From: Hydrogenispora sp.
GTDB lineage: Bacteria; Bacillota; UBA4882; UBA10575
Direction of reading: 5' to 3'
Length of the DNA stretch: 59,791 bases
Assembly (NCBI GenBank): GCA_012837705.1
Contig: DUQQ01000065.1
Location: 1-59,791 of the forward strand
Shown here: piece after piece, positions 8,388 to 17,069 of the stretch
How positions within the stretch are numbered: position 1 is the first letter of the stretch
How the letters are laid out: each line of letters begins with the position of its first letter
Position numbers and translations under genes: made by a program
The notes under the pieces: model-generated
What the model saw: only the letters and a program-made list of their open reading frames with translations
The model's database searches: none
What the model was told of the DNA's origin: nothing

Positions 8388-8939
8388 GTGAATTGGACGA
8401 AGGCCAAAGCAGTGCTGGAAGCGATAATCTTTGCTTCTTCGGAACCGGTCACCGTAAAGGAATTGAGTATGATTCTCGAATTGAACTACGAGACGGTTGA
8501 GCAGCTTTTGGCGGAATTAAACAAGGATTACGATGACCAGCAGCGGGGGTTTCATATAAAAGAAGTGGCCGAAGGTTTTCAGTTTGTGACTAAACCAGAG
8601 TACGCCGACTATCTAGAAAAATTAAAAAAGGTGCCCCGGCAGTCCCCCCTTTCGCAGGCCGCTCTTGAGACGTTAGCGATCATTGCCTATAAACAACCGA
8701 TCACCCGGGCGGAGATTGAAACCATCCGTGGGGTACGGGTGGACAGCTCCCTGTCCACGTTGCTAGAGAGGGGCTTAATCGAAGAAGCGGGGCGCAAGGA
8801 TGGTCCTGGTCGCCCGATTCTTTATCGTACCACCAAGGATTTTCTTAAGTATTTTGGCCTTAAAAACCTGGATGAACTGCCCATTGTCGATGATTGGATC
8901 CTCAATCAGCAATTACAGATCGATTTAACCGCTGATTGA
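8388..8939 (+). CDS. scpB: Segregation and condensation protein B
   Basis: The protein has 183 residues. ScpB dimers bind ScpA within the SMC condensin complex. Typical features are LEAIIFASSEPVTVKEL near the N-terminus and the second winged-helix segment QAALETLAIIAYKQPITRAEIE, followed by IRGV and GRPILYRTT. GTG 8388 is chosen because gggagggg lies just upstream; GTG 8373 and 8382 are also in frame. The start lies 2 bases after the scpA stop codon, so coupling is likely. Confidence 0.93.
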   Translation: MNWTKAKAVLEAIIFASSEPVTVKELSMILELNYETVEQLLAELNKDYDDQQRGFHIKEVAEGFQFVTKPEYADYLEKLKKVPRQSPLSQAALETLAIIAYKQPITRAEIETIRGVRVDSSLSTLLERGLIEEAGRKDGPGRPILYRTTKDFLKYFGLKNLDELPIVDDWILNQQLQIDLTAD

Positions 8940-8962
8940 GGGGGAAGGGGAGGAAAAGGAGC

Positions 8963-9388
8963 ATGAAATTCCACTTGAAGCTCGAACGGGACGGTAATTA
9001 TTATTTCGGCTTAATCCTACTGGTTGTGGCTTCGGCCTCAATAATTTGGGCTTTTTTCTTTGATGGCTTTGAACCGAAGGATTTTTTGGCTTATTTTCTG
9101 GTTTACGCGTGGGGGTTTACCTTACTCCTGAAAAGCGACAGTGAATACCGCCTCAAGCGGCTGGAGGAAACGGTGACCGTCCTCCAGGACCGTCTGGATA
9201 GACTTGAAGCTGGTTTTGCCCCAGAAACGGTAGCACCAAATAGCGAAGGACAGGAAGCAGAAGGGACAGCAAGAGAAAGCGACGTAGAAAGAGCAATCAC
9301 GGAACAAGATACGGCCGATCAACCAGCGGAACAGATTGAGGAAGAAGATAAAAGGTGGGTGGTAGATTCGGCAAAAGAAGAGGAATGA
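8963..9388 (+). CDS. Small membrane protein with coiled coil, unknown function
   Basis: The protein has 141 residues from ATG 8963, behind gaggaaaagga. Two hydrophobic segments (about 15-33 and 42-58) form a hairpin with a short FDGFEPKDF loop. A coiled-coil region (EYRLKRLEETVTVLQDRLDRLE) follows, then a Glu/Gln-rich acidic tail. It is probably a membrane-anchored cytoplasmic coiled coil. Its position right after scpB suggests co-transcription with the condensin genes, but I recognise no named family and infer no role. Confidence 0.75.
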   Translation: MKFHLKLERDGNYYFGLILLVVASASIIWAFFFDGFEPKDFLAYFLVYAWGFTLLLKSDSEYRLKRLEETVTVLQDRLDRLEAGFAPETVAPNSEGQEAEGTARESDVERAITEQDTADQPAEQIEEEDKRWVVDSAKEEE

Positions 9389-9461
9389 TAATTAAAACAG
9401 AAGCGTTCACGTCTTGGTGGACGGTGAAAAACTAAAATATTGGAGAAGAGGAGAGAGAACG

Positions 9462-10469
9462 ATGATTGTTACTTTAAACGCGATCCTTGAAACAAGTCTG
9501 CAGGCTTATAAAGAAGGGAAGCCCTTTGCCGTTGGTGCTTTTAACGTTAATAACATGGAGCAGATGCAGGGCATCATGATGGCGGCGCAGGAGACTAAAT
9601 CCCCCGTTATTGTGCAGGTCAGCAGAGGGGCTTTGAAATATGCCCAGGATCTGTACCTGGTCAATATTATTAAAGCCGGTGCTGAACTCAACCCCGAGGT
9701 TCCGTTGGCCATCCATCTGGACCATGGCAACAGTTTCGAGACCGTAAAGCGGGCGATTGATCTCGGTTTCACCTCTGTCATGATCGACGGTTCGTTGATG
9801 GAAGACGGAAAAACCCCTTCTACCTTTGAGTATAACGTGAAGGTTACCGCAGAAGTGGTGAAGTATGCCCACGACCACGGTGTGTCGGTCGAAGGCGAAC
9901 TGGGGACCCTTGGCGGGATCGAAGACGGTGTCGGTTCTGGGAAAACAGTCTTGACCGATCCGGACCAAGCTGTTGAGTTTGTGGAACGGACTGGGGTGGA
10001 TGCCCTCGCGATTTCGATCGGGACCTCCCACGGCGCCTATAAATTCAAGAGCGAACCGAAATTAGCCTTCGATATTATTGAACAGGTTCGGAAAAACCTC
10101 CCCAATACCTATCTGGTCTCCCATGGATCTTCCAGCGTGCCGCAGGATCTCCTGGACATCGTCAACAAGTACGGCGGACAGATGGAGACGGCCAAAGGGG
10201 TACCCATCCCGGCTCTGCAGAAAGCGATCGCTTGCGGTATGAACAAGATCAACGTCGACACCGATAGCCGCTTGGCTGCTACCGGCGCGATCCGGAAATT
10301 CTTTGTGGAGCATCCCTCCGCTTTTGACCCGCGGGAATACAACACAAAGGCCCGGGAAGCGATTGCCGCTGAAGTCCAGAGAAAGATCGAAGCCTTCGGT
10401 TCGGCTGGGCGCGCCGCCGATGTTCCCAACTGGGGTCTGGAAGAGATGAAAAAGCGCTATAACTCTTGA
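9462..10469 (+). CDS. fba: Class II fructose-bisphosphate aldolase
   Basis: The protein has 335 residues. It cleaves fructose 1,6-bisphosphate to dihydroxyacetone phosphate and glyceraldehyde 3-phosphate in glycolysis, and catalyses the reverse in gluconeogenesis. Zinc ligands are visible in HLDHG (85-89; the catalytic Asp is also here) and SHGAYKF (His190). HGSSSVP carries another ligand, and NVDTDSR binds substrate phosphate. ATG 9462 follows aggagagagaac; an earlier in-frame GTG at 9414 has no ribosome site. It is separated from the membrane-protein gene by about 70 bases. Confidence 0.95.
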   Translation: MIVTLNAILETSLQAYKEGKPFAVGAFNVNNMEQMQGIMMAAQETKSPVIVQVSRGALKYAQDLYLVNIIKAGAELNPEVPLAIHLDHGNSFETVKRAIDLGFTSVMIDGSLMEDGKTPSTFEYNVKVTAEVVKYAHDHGVSVEGELGTLGGIEDGVGSGKTVLTDPDQAVEFVERTGVDALAISIGTSHGAYKFKSEPKLAFDIIEQVRKNLPNTYLVSHGSSSVPQDLLDIVNKYGGQMETAKGVPIPALQKAIACGMNKINVDTDSRLAATGAIRKFFVEHPSAFDPREYNTKAREAIAAEVQRKIEAFGSAGRAADVPNWGLEEMKKRYNS

Positions 10470-10495
10470 CAAGCATAAAAGAAAACAGGTATTAT
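10466..10495 (+). promoter_or_regulatory. Promoter for the valS T-box transcript
   Basis: TTGACA (10466-10471) overlaps the fba stop codon, and TATTAT (10490-10495) follows after 18 bases. Transcription would start just before the T-box leader. Confidence 0.65.
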
Positions 10496-10511
10496 AGGGA
10501 AAAGGTATTAA

Positions 10512-10768
10512 GTTGAAACGATGAACGGAAGGAGTAACTAGGGAAAGCCGACAGAGAAGGGGTTCGGAGGCTGGAAGACCCCGCGGAAATTTCTCTGGTG
10601 AAGGTCGTCCGTGAGTTCTGCGGTTGAAAAGGAGCTCTTTAAGTAAATCGCAGCGGTGAGCCCGTTATCGCCTTTCGAGTGCCCCGATCATTTTGTGGTA
10701 GGGGAAATAAGGTGGTACCACGAAAAGAAACCTTTCGTCCTTAAGGATGAAAGGTTTTTCTTTTAAAA
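10512..10768 (+). promoter_or_regulatory. T-box leader controlling valS
   Basis: The leader contains the T-box core AAGGTGGTACCACG (10709-10722), which pairs with the acceptor end of uncharged tRNA. It is followed by a strong terminator: aaacctttcgtcc (10728-10740), loop ttaa, ggatgaaaggttt (10745-10757), then a T-rich run. Stem I upstream carries an AGTA-type motif and GGTCGTCC, in which GTC could be the valine specifier codon. When tRNA-Val is uncharged, an antiterminator should form and allow valS transcription. Confidence 0.92.
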
Positions 10769-10829
10769 TTCGGGCATTGCCTTGGGCTGGCCCCTAAACC
10801 AGGTTAAATAGTTAAAGGAGAGGAATTGC

Positions 10830-13481
10830 ATGAGTCGTCTGTTACCAAAGGCCTATGAACCGAAGACGGTTGAAGAGAAATGGTACCGTTTTTGGCTTGA
10901 GCACGACTGTTTCCATGCGGAGGTGGACCCGGGACGGCACCCTTACGCTGTCGTAATTCCGCCCCCGAATGTCACGGGAAAACTGCATCTGGGCCACGCG
11001 TTAAACAACACGCTCCAGGATATACTGGTTCGTTACCACCGTATGAAAGGGGATAACACCATGTGGATCCCCGGGACCGATCATGCCGGAATTGCGACCC
11101 AAGTTAAAGTGGAAGAAGAGTTGGCGAAAGAAGGGACGAACCGGCACGAACTCGGGCGGGAGAAGTTTCTGGAGCGGGTTTGGCAGTGGAAAGAGGAATA
11201 CGGCGGGACAATTATCCGCCAGTTGAAAAAGTTGGGCTCCTCCTGTGATTGGCAGCGGGAGTGTTTCACCATGGATGAAAACTGTTCCCGTGCGGTGCGA
11301 GAGGTCTTTATCCGTCTTTACGAAAAAGGCTTGATCTATCGGGGGAGCTACTTGGTGAACTGGTGTCCACAGTGTGCGACCACCCTCTCCGATATCGAAG
11401 TGGAACATGAGGAGCAAACTGGACGCCTTTGGCATCTCCGTTATCCGCTGACCACAGGCGACGGGTATATTCAAGTTGCCACCACCCGCCCCGAGACCAT
11501 GCTAGGGGATACGGCGGTAGCCGTCCATCCAGAGGATGAACGTTACCGGCATTTGGTCGGCAAGACGGTGATCCTACCCATCGTCAACCGGGAGATTCCG
11601 ATTGTTGCCGATGAAATGGTTGATCCAGAGTTTGGCACCGGCGCGGTGAAAGTCACTCCGGCCCACGATATCAACGACTTTGAGGTCGGTTTAAGGCATA
11701 ATTTAGAACAGATTACCGTGATCGGTTTTGACGCCCGGATGACCGACGCGGCTGGGAAGTATGCCGGGATGGACCGGGATGAATGCCGAAAAGCACTCCT
11801 TGCGGAACTGAAGGCTGGGGGCTATCTGGTCGGAGAAGAGCCCTTGACCCATGCGGTCGGGACCTGCTACCGCTGCGACACCGTGATTGAACCGCTCATC
11901 TCCAAGCAGTGGTTTGTGAAGATGAAGCCGCTGGCCGCCCCGGCGATTAAAGCGGTACAAGACGGGGAGATCCGTTTTGTCCCCGAGCGCTTTACCAAGG
12001 TCTATTTGAATTGGATGGAGAATATCCGCGACTGGTGTATCTCCCGGCAGCTCTGGTGGGGACACCGCATTCCCATCTGGTATTGCCAGGATTGCGGCGC
12101 GGAGATCGCAGCCCGGGAAGAACCTAAAACCTGTACCAAATGCGGCCATTCCCAACTGGAACAGGACCCGGATGTTCTTGACACCTGGTTTTCCTCGGCC
12201 TTATGGCCCTTCTCGACGATGGGCTGGCCGGAGGAGACGGCGGAATTAAAGCATTTTTATCCGACTGCCGTGTTGGTAACAGCCCGGGACATCATCTTCT
12301 TCTGGGTCGCCCGGATGATCTTCATGGGCTTAGAGTTTATGGGGGAAAAACCCTTTCATGAAGTGTTAATCCACGGGTTGGTCCTTGATAAGGATGGGAA
12401 AAAGATGAGTAAATCCCGGCCCGAGACGAACATTGATCCGCTTGATGTGATCGAAAAATACGGTGCTGATACTTTACGCTTTACCCTGGCGACCGGGACG
12501 ACCCTCGGACAAGACCAGCGGTTCCAGATGGAGAAGATCGATGGGATTCGCAATTTCTCCAATAAGATTTGGAATGCGGCCCGTTTTGTCCTAATGAACC
12601 TGGAGGATTATCCAGCAGAGGAGGAAACACTGGATCTTTCCGCCCTCTCCCTGGCGGACCGCTATATCTTATCCCGTCTCCAGCGGGTGATTGTGGCTGC
12701 GGAAACCATGTTTAAGCGGTATGACTTGGGTGGCTTTGCCAACTTGCTCTATGATTTTATCTGGAACGAATTCTGCGATTGGTATATTGAGATGGCCAAG
12801 CCGATGCTCCGGCTGGAGGGGGAGGCCAAACGTACCACCCAGACCGTACTGGTTACCGTGCTGCGCCAGACGATGGCTTTACTCCATCCCTATATGCCCT
12901 TTATCACCGAGGAGATCTGGCAAGCCCTGCCCCACCAGGGAACAATGCTTATCCTGGCCCCCTGGCCGACGGTGGACGAGAAACTCCTTGACGAACAGGC
13001 GGAAGCAGAGATGGGCTTGATTATGAATCTGACCCGCGCGATCCGGAATATTCGCGCCGAGGCTAGCGTCGATCCGGGTCGGAAGGTGGAAGCGATCTTC
13101 TTAACACCCGCACCAAAACAGGCTATTTTGACCACGAACCGTTTGTATCTTGAGACCTTAGCGGGACTCAGTAAGATGGAAGTACAAGATAGTGACAGCG
13201 TAAAGCCAGCCAAAGCGATGACCGCGGTGGTGGAAGGGGTAGAGCTCTTTTTACCCCTGGCCGGGATGGTCGATCTCGATTTGGAGCTTAAACGGTTACA
13301 GAAAGAATTGGCAATCTTAGAAGAGGAGAGAAAACGGCTCACTGGGAAACTGGCGAATGAACAGTTTGTTACCAAAGCACCGCCGGCAGTGGTTGAAAAA
13401 GAACGGAAGAAACTGGCCGCCCTTGAAGTCGACTACCAAAAAGTCCAAAACCGTCTGGCTGAGCTCTCCACTGCGGACTAA
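10830..13481 (+). CDS. valS: Valine--tRNA ligase
   Basis: The protein has 883 residues, full length for bacterial ValRS. The class I signature appears as HLGH (53-56) in PPPNVTGKLHLGHALNN and as KMSKS (525-529). The CP1 editing domain between them is present (TTRPETMLGDTAV). Zinc-type cysteine pairs occur around CYRCD and CQDCG/CTKCG. The C-terminal coiled-coil arm (LELKRLQKELAILEEERKRL onward), typical of ValRS, binds the tRNA core. It sits behind a T-box leader and a clear ribosome site (aaaggagagg). Confidence 0.97.
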   Translation: MSRLLPKAYEPKTVEEKWYRFWLEHDCFHAEVDPGRHPYAVVIPPPNVTGKLHLGHALNNTLQDILVRYHRMKGDNTMWIPGTDHAGIATQVKVEEELAKEGTNRHELGREKFLERVWQWKEEYGGTIIRQLKKLGSSCDWQRECFTMDENCSRAVREVFIRLYEKGLIYRGSYLVNWCPQCATTLSDIEVEHEEQTGRLWHLRYPLTTGDGYIQVATTRPETMLGDTAVAVHPEDERYRHLVGKTVILPIVNREIPIVADEMVDPEFGTGAVKVTPAHDINDFEVGLRHNLEQITVIGFDARMTDAAGKYAGMDRDECRKALLAELKAGGYLVGEEPLTHAVGTCYRCDTVIEPLISKQWFVKMKPLAAPAIKAVQDGEIRFVPERFTKVYLNWMENIRDWCISRQLWWGHRIPIWYCQDCGAEIAAREEPKTCTKCGHSQLEQDPDVLDTWFSSALWPFSTMGWPEETAELKHFYPTAVLVTARDIIFFWVARMIFMGLEFMGEKPFHEVLIHGLVLDKDGKKMSKSRPETNIDPLDVIEKYGADTLRFTLATGTTLGQDQRFQMEKIDGIRNFSNKIWNAARFVLMNLEDYPAEEETLDLSALSLADRYILSRLQRVIVAAETMFKRYDLGGFANLLYDFIWNEFCDWYIEMAKPMLRLEGEAKRTTQTVLVTVLRQTMALLHPYMPFITEEIWQALPHQGTMLILAPWPTVDEKLLDEQAEAEMGLIMNLTRAIRNIRAEASVDPGRKVEAIFLTPAPKQAILTTNRLYLETLAGLSKMEVQDSDSVKPAKAMTAVVEGVELFLPLAGMVDLDLELKRLQKELAILEEERKRLTGKLANEQFVTKAPPAVVEKERKKLAALEVDYQKVQNRLAELSTAD

Positions 13482-13666
13482 ACCGCTGATCCGAAAAGGC
13501 TAGTCCGCCGCAAGGGGGTCACCATAGCTTGGCCGCCAGCGGCGGATTTCCTGTATTCATCTCTCATGATCAAAGCAAAGGGAACTTTACCCAATTTAAC
13601 GCGTTCACACTAGAGTTGGGGCAAGTATTGGGGTTTAGAATGACAGTTGTTGAGGAGGTTAGTCCA

Positions 13667-14239
13667 GTGGAGTTTAAAAAATCAGAGCTCAGGGAATGGA
13701 TCGAATCAATCGCCGGTTCGGTGCTGACGGCCCTCTTTATCATGGTTTTCTTGTTTCAAACATACAAGGTCGAAGGGAAGTCCATGGAGCCCAATCTGCA
13801 CGAAGGGCAAAGGTTGATCGTGGATAAGCTGACCTATCGTTTTCGTCCTCCGAAACCCGGAGAAGTCGTGGTGATTAGGCCGAAAGATCCAACCAAAAAG
13901 TTTGTCAAACGGGTGATTGCCACCGAGGGGCAGAACCTCCAGATTACCAACGGCAACTTAAGGATAAATGGTCTGACCGTTTATGAACCCTATATCTTAG
14001 AAAAGATGGATGATGATTACGAGTGGACGGTTATTCCGCAGGGGACTGTTTTCGTGATGGGAGATAACCGGAACCGGAGTATGGACAGTCGGGACCAGCG
14101 CAATGTCGGATTTGTTCCTTTAGAAGATGTGGTGGGGAAAGCAGTTCTTATCTATTGGCCATTTAATCAGGCACAAGTTATTAAAACCCCCGAGCTCAAG
14201 GGGGAATGGGACTTGTATAATCTTGAGTTTAATCGGTGA
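13667..14239 (+). CDS. lepB: Signal peptidase I
   Basis: The protein has 190 residues. It removes signal peptides from exported proteins at the outer face of the cytoplasmic membrane. One N-terminal membrane segment (about 14-32) leads to the catalytic Ser39 in GKSMEP. The general base is Lys81 in KKFVKRVIA. The conserved MGDNRNRSMDSRD box follows. The single membrane span and Ser/Lys pair are those of Gram-positive type enzymes. GTG 13667 follows GAGGAGG; an open frame reaching 13529 upstream has no support. Confidence 0.93.
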   Translation: MEFKKSELREWIESIAGSVLTALFIMVFLFQTYKVEGKSMEPNLHEGQRLIVDKLTYRFRPPKPGEVVVIRPKDPTKKFVKRVIATEGQNLQITNGNLRINGLTVYEPYILEKMDDDYEWTVIPQGTVFVMGDNRNRSMDSRDQRNVGFVPLEDVVGKAVLIYWPFNQAQVIKTPELKGEWDLYNLEFNR

Positions 14240-14241
14240 GG

Positions 14242-14276
14242 GCGAGCCGGAGGAAGAAACTCCGGCTCGCTTTTTG
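14242..14276 (+). terminator. Terminator after lepB
   Basis: A perfect 11-bp stem (gcgagccggag / ctccggctcgc) with a 7-base loop is followed by ttttt. Confidence 0.88.
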
Positions 14277-14314
14277 CGCGTTGTCGGGCAGTGCTCCTCG
14301 GGACTGGAGACCGC

Positions 14315-14761
14315 TTAGGACAGTTCTTTGAAGAAGGTTTCCATCCGCTTGACCGGTTCCCGGCGGGGTTTTCCGTCTTTTGTAATACAAATCTGTTTCG
14401 TTTCCCCGTTGACCAGCAGCAAACCATCGGGTTCGCGGGTGATTTTATAAGCAAACTCAATATAAGGTGGGCGGATCGTTTTGATCCAAGTTTCCACCGT
14501 AACCAAATCATCGTATTTGGCTGGAGCGTGGTAATGGCAGGTAGCAGTAAGCAGGGGGAAAAAGTAACCTTCTTCCTCACATTGCCGGTAGGAAAAGCCG
14601 TATTGCCGCAAGAATTCGGTCCGCCCCAGCTCCATCCAGGGCAAATAGCGTGAATGGTGAACAACCCCCATGGCGTCGGTTTCGGCATAACGGACGCGGA
14701 AACTGACCCGGTTGTGCGCCCCGGAGAACTTGGTCGGGGTGGGTGTTGGTTCTTTCTTCAT
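14315..14761 (-). CDS. YbgC/4HBT-type acyl-CoA thioesterase
   Basis: The protein has 148 residues with a hotdog fold. The signature RVRYAETDAMGVVHHSRYLPWMELGR has the catalytic Asp (in ETDAMG) and the conserved H-x-YL-W-E-R pattern. Relatives hydrolyse short or medium acyl-CoA or acyl-ACP; the substrate cannot be told here. The first 15 residues are a Thr/Pro-rich extension. ATG 14761 follows aaggaggaagc. It runs opposite to lepB, and the two converge on the lepB terminator. Confidence 0.88.
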   Translation of the reverse strand: MKKEPTPTPTKFSGAHNRVSFRVRYAETDAMGVVHHSRYLPWMELGRTEFLRQYGFSYRQCEEEGYFFPLLTATCHYHAPAKYDDLVTVETWIKTIRPPYIEFAYKITREPDGLLLVNGETKQICITKDGKPRREPVKRMETFFKELS

Positions 14762-14851
14762 CTTGCTTCCTCCTTACAACATAACGGGATGGCGAGTATT
14801 AATAGTTTTTATTATAGTACAGATCGAAAAAGGAAACAACTGTAATACCGT

Positions 14852-14884
14852 AAACACCTTTCGCCGTGGCGGGGAAAGGTGTTT
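14852..14884 (-). terminator. Hairpin between GH20 and thioesterase genes
   Basis: A perfect 11-bp stem (aaacacctttc / gaaaggtgttt) with an 11-base loop has T runs on both sides. It may act as a second terminator for the leftward amino-sugar operon. Confidence 0.6.
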
Positions 14885-14901
14885 CCAGCTCTTCTTCCGA
14901 A

Positions 14902-14943
14902 AAAAAGAAGCCCCGCCCCTAGATTTTGGGCGTGGGCTTTTTG
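14902..14943 (-). terminator. Terminator of the leftward amino-sugar operon
   Basis: The stem aagcccc-gccc pairs with gggcg-tgggctt with small mismatches. Reading leftward it is followed by a run of T (the aaaaaaa at 14900-14907 on the plus strand). It lies about 30 bases past the GH20 stop codon. Confidence 0.75.
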
Positions 14944-14969
14944 TCTGGCTTCGTGGTCGTGCGCTACGG

Positions 14970-17054
14970 TCAGATGGCTTCTTCTTCGGTTGTAGCGTTG
15001 CTGGGGGGCGGGGACTGGTCGCCCATCATCATTTGCCATAAGGCTTCCACCAGTTCGGCGATGGCACCCGTTACCACCAATTCCACTTGGCCGCGGGGTT
15101 TTGCGGCGGCGGCGAAGGCGGTCTTTTGCTTCTGGTAAAAGGCCGAATCCAGGTTTAAAGGTTCATTGTTTTGCCATTTATCCCAGAAAGTGAGCAGATC
15201 GAGGCCAAGACCGGCGATCCGGGCGAGATCCGCGGACAGGCTTTGGATCTCCGTAAGGAGAGGCGCGCTTTGAATGACCGGTTCTAAAGCCGCATGGTTC
15301 TGCTGCCACAAGGAAAGTTGTGCTTTGATCGCCCGGTGTAGGTTTTCATATTTATCACTCATAGCAGAGGCCTTCGGATCCGGTTCTAGGGTGGACAAGA
15401 ACGCACGGACCAGTTTGTGGAATTTACGGGCGGTTTGCGCTTCGGCGGGCGCCGCATCCACCACCCGCGTGAGCGGGGAGTAGATAGTGGCTTCAGGACA
15501 CTGGATGGTCCGTTCATAATTTTTGACTGGTTCGCAGAGATCAACCAAGGTTTTCAGGGCGTCGATCTCCATACTCCCACATAAACGACGGAGCATCATC
15601 GGGTAATTCTTTATATGGGTCAGCCCTAATTCCTCTAGGCGTAAGCTAACCATGGCTAAACGGTCATCGAGCCCCTCCAAGGTACAATGGGCAGCCGGTG
15701 ACCACAGCCGTTCGGCAATGGCGGCGGCTCGTGGCCAGATGCGGGCGTCGATGGTTTCGGGTGAGATAAACTCGGTCCACATCGCGGCCTCACCGCCCAA
15801 GATGAGCTGTTGCTCTTCGGCCGTTAGCTGATCGGCCTCTGCCAAAGGGTCATTTTGGTAATGTAAGGCCGTGGGCTGCATTAGATCAAGGTAATAGCCG
15901 TGGGAGAGAATCCCTTTGTAGCCCATTTTGGCGGCTTGCCACAGACTTTCCTTATTCCGCCAGGCTTGAATGACAATGGTGGAGGCGGGTAAATCCGGGT
16001 CGAGGATTTCATCCCAGCCCACCATCTTTTTATTGAGTTTGGTCAGAATGGCATGTAATCTGCGGTTAAAATAGGCTTGTAAGGAATGGGGATCCGAAAG
16101 ATTGTTGGCCCGCATAAACCCTTGGATCTCGGGATTAGCCAGCCATTGTTTGCCATTGTTTTCGTCGCCACCGATATGGATATACGTATCGGGAAAAAGG
16201 GCGGCCATTTCCTGGAAAAAGGCTTCCAGAAATGCATAGGTTTCTTCCCGCGCCGGATTGACGACGGTATCTTTAACGCCGAACCCGGTTTCTGGGTGGT
16301 AGGGACCGGGCGCGCTCGCCAGTTCCGGGTAGCCCAAGACCCAGCTGCTGGTGTGGCCGGGGAGGTCGAATTCGGGAACAACCCTGATCCCCCGTAGATC
16401 GGCGTAAGCAATAATCTCCCGGATTTGTTCTTGCGTATAATATTCACCGTCCGTGCCATCCTGATGGAGGCGGGGGAAGACCTTGCTTTCCACCCGGAAG
16501 GCCTGATCATCGGTTAGATGCCAGTGCAAGACGTTTAATTTGACAGCAGCCATGCCGTCCAGATTGCGTTTTATGACCTCTAGCGGCTGGAAGTGTCGGG
16601 CACAGTCCATCAATAAGCCCCGCCAGGGAAAGCGGGGTTCATCGGTAATGTCGACCGCGGGAAAAAAGGGTCCGTTTTCATCCGCGGTCAGGAGTTGGAG
16701 GATCGTCTCGAAACCTCTTAATACGCCCAGGTCGGTTTCGGCATGGAGAAAGGCTTGGTTAGACCCGATCTCGATCTGGTAGGATTCATCTTCATTTAAA
16801 GCCAAGTTTCCAGGGCGTTGGTATCTGACCACCAATGAGCAGTCATTGGGTAGCGGTGCCACTAGTGGTTTCGGGTTCGCCAAAAAGATTCCGGTGCGTC
16901 CTGCCAAACGGGCGAGGAAGCGGGAAGCACCGGTAAGGGTCCGTTTTCCCGGGTCACCTTTCAGGCCAAGCGTAAAGGTGGGGGTGATCCGGAGTACTCC
17001 GGATCTAGGTGTAACCGTTACCGGTTTGGGGAGTAAATGGTCGAGAACTTTCAT
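14970..17054 (-). CDS. Cytoplasmic beta-N-acetylhexosaminidase (GH20)
   Basis: The protein has 694 residues. Order: a GH20b-like N-terminal domain (about 1-125), then the catalytic barrel beginning at RGLLMDCARHF. The barrel includes HLTDDQAFR and the Asp297-Glu298 pair in HIGGDEN, the retaining-mechanism dyad that uses the substrate acetamido group. A C-terminal helical extension of roughly 190 residues follows. No signal peptide is visible, so it should act inside the cell on imported GlcNAc-containing oligosaccharides. It is last in the ROK-mutase-ChbP-GH20 operon, 15 bases after chbP, with its own ribosome site (taaggagg). Confidence 0.92.
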   Translation of the reverse strand: MKVLDHLLPKPVTVTPRSGVLRITPTFTLGLKGDPGKRTLTGASRFLARLAGRTGIFLANPKPLVAPLPNDCSLVVRYQRPGNLALNEDESYQIEIGSNQAFLHAETDLGVLRGFETILQLLTADENGPFFPAVDITDEPRFPWRGLLMDCARHFQPLEVIKRNLDGMAAVKLNVLHWHLTDDQAFRVESKVFPRLHQDGTDGEYYTQEQIREIIAYADLRGIRVVPEFDLPGHTSSWVLGYPELASAPGPYHPETGFGVKDTVVNPAREETYAFLEAFFQEMAALFPDTYIHIGGDENNGKQWLANPEIQGFMRANNLSDPHSLQAYFNRRLHAILTKLNKKMVGWDEILDPDLPASTIVIQAWRNKESLWQAAKMGYKGILSHGYYLDLMQPTALHYQNDPLAEADQLTAEEQQLILGGEAAMWTEFISPETIDARIWPRAAAIAERLWSPAAHCTLEGLDDRLAMVSLRLEELGLTHIKNYPMMLRRLCGSMEIDALKTLVDLCEPVKNYERTIQCPEATIYSPLTRVVDAAPAEAQTARKFHKLVRAFLSTLEPDPKASAMSDKYENLHRAIKAQLSLWQQNHAALEPVIQSAPLLTEIQSLSADLARIAGLGLDLLTFWDKWQNNEPLNLDSAFYQKQKTAFAAAAKPRGQVELVVTGAIAELVEALWQMMMGDQSPPPSNATTEEEAI

Positions 17055-17069
17055 TCTGAACGTTCCTCC

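Noticed and set aside
9474-10472. Long minus-strand frames opposite fba
   Set aside because: They mirror a highly conserved aldolase gene and have no ribosome sites or family likeness.
11001-12184. Minus-strand frames opposite valS
   Set aside because: They are shadow frames of a conserved gene with biased codons.
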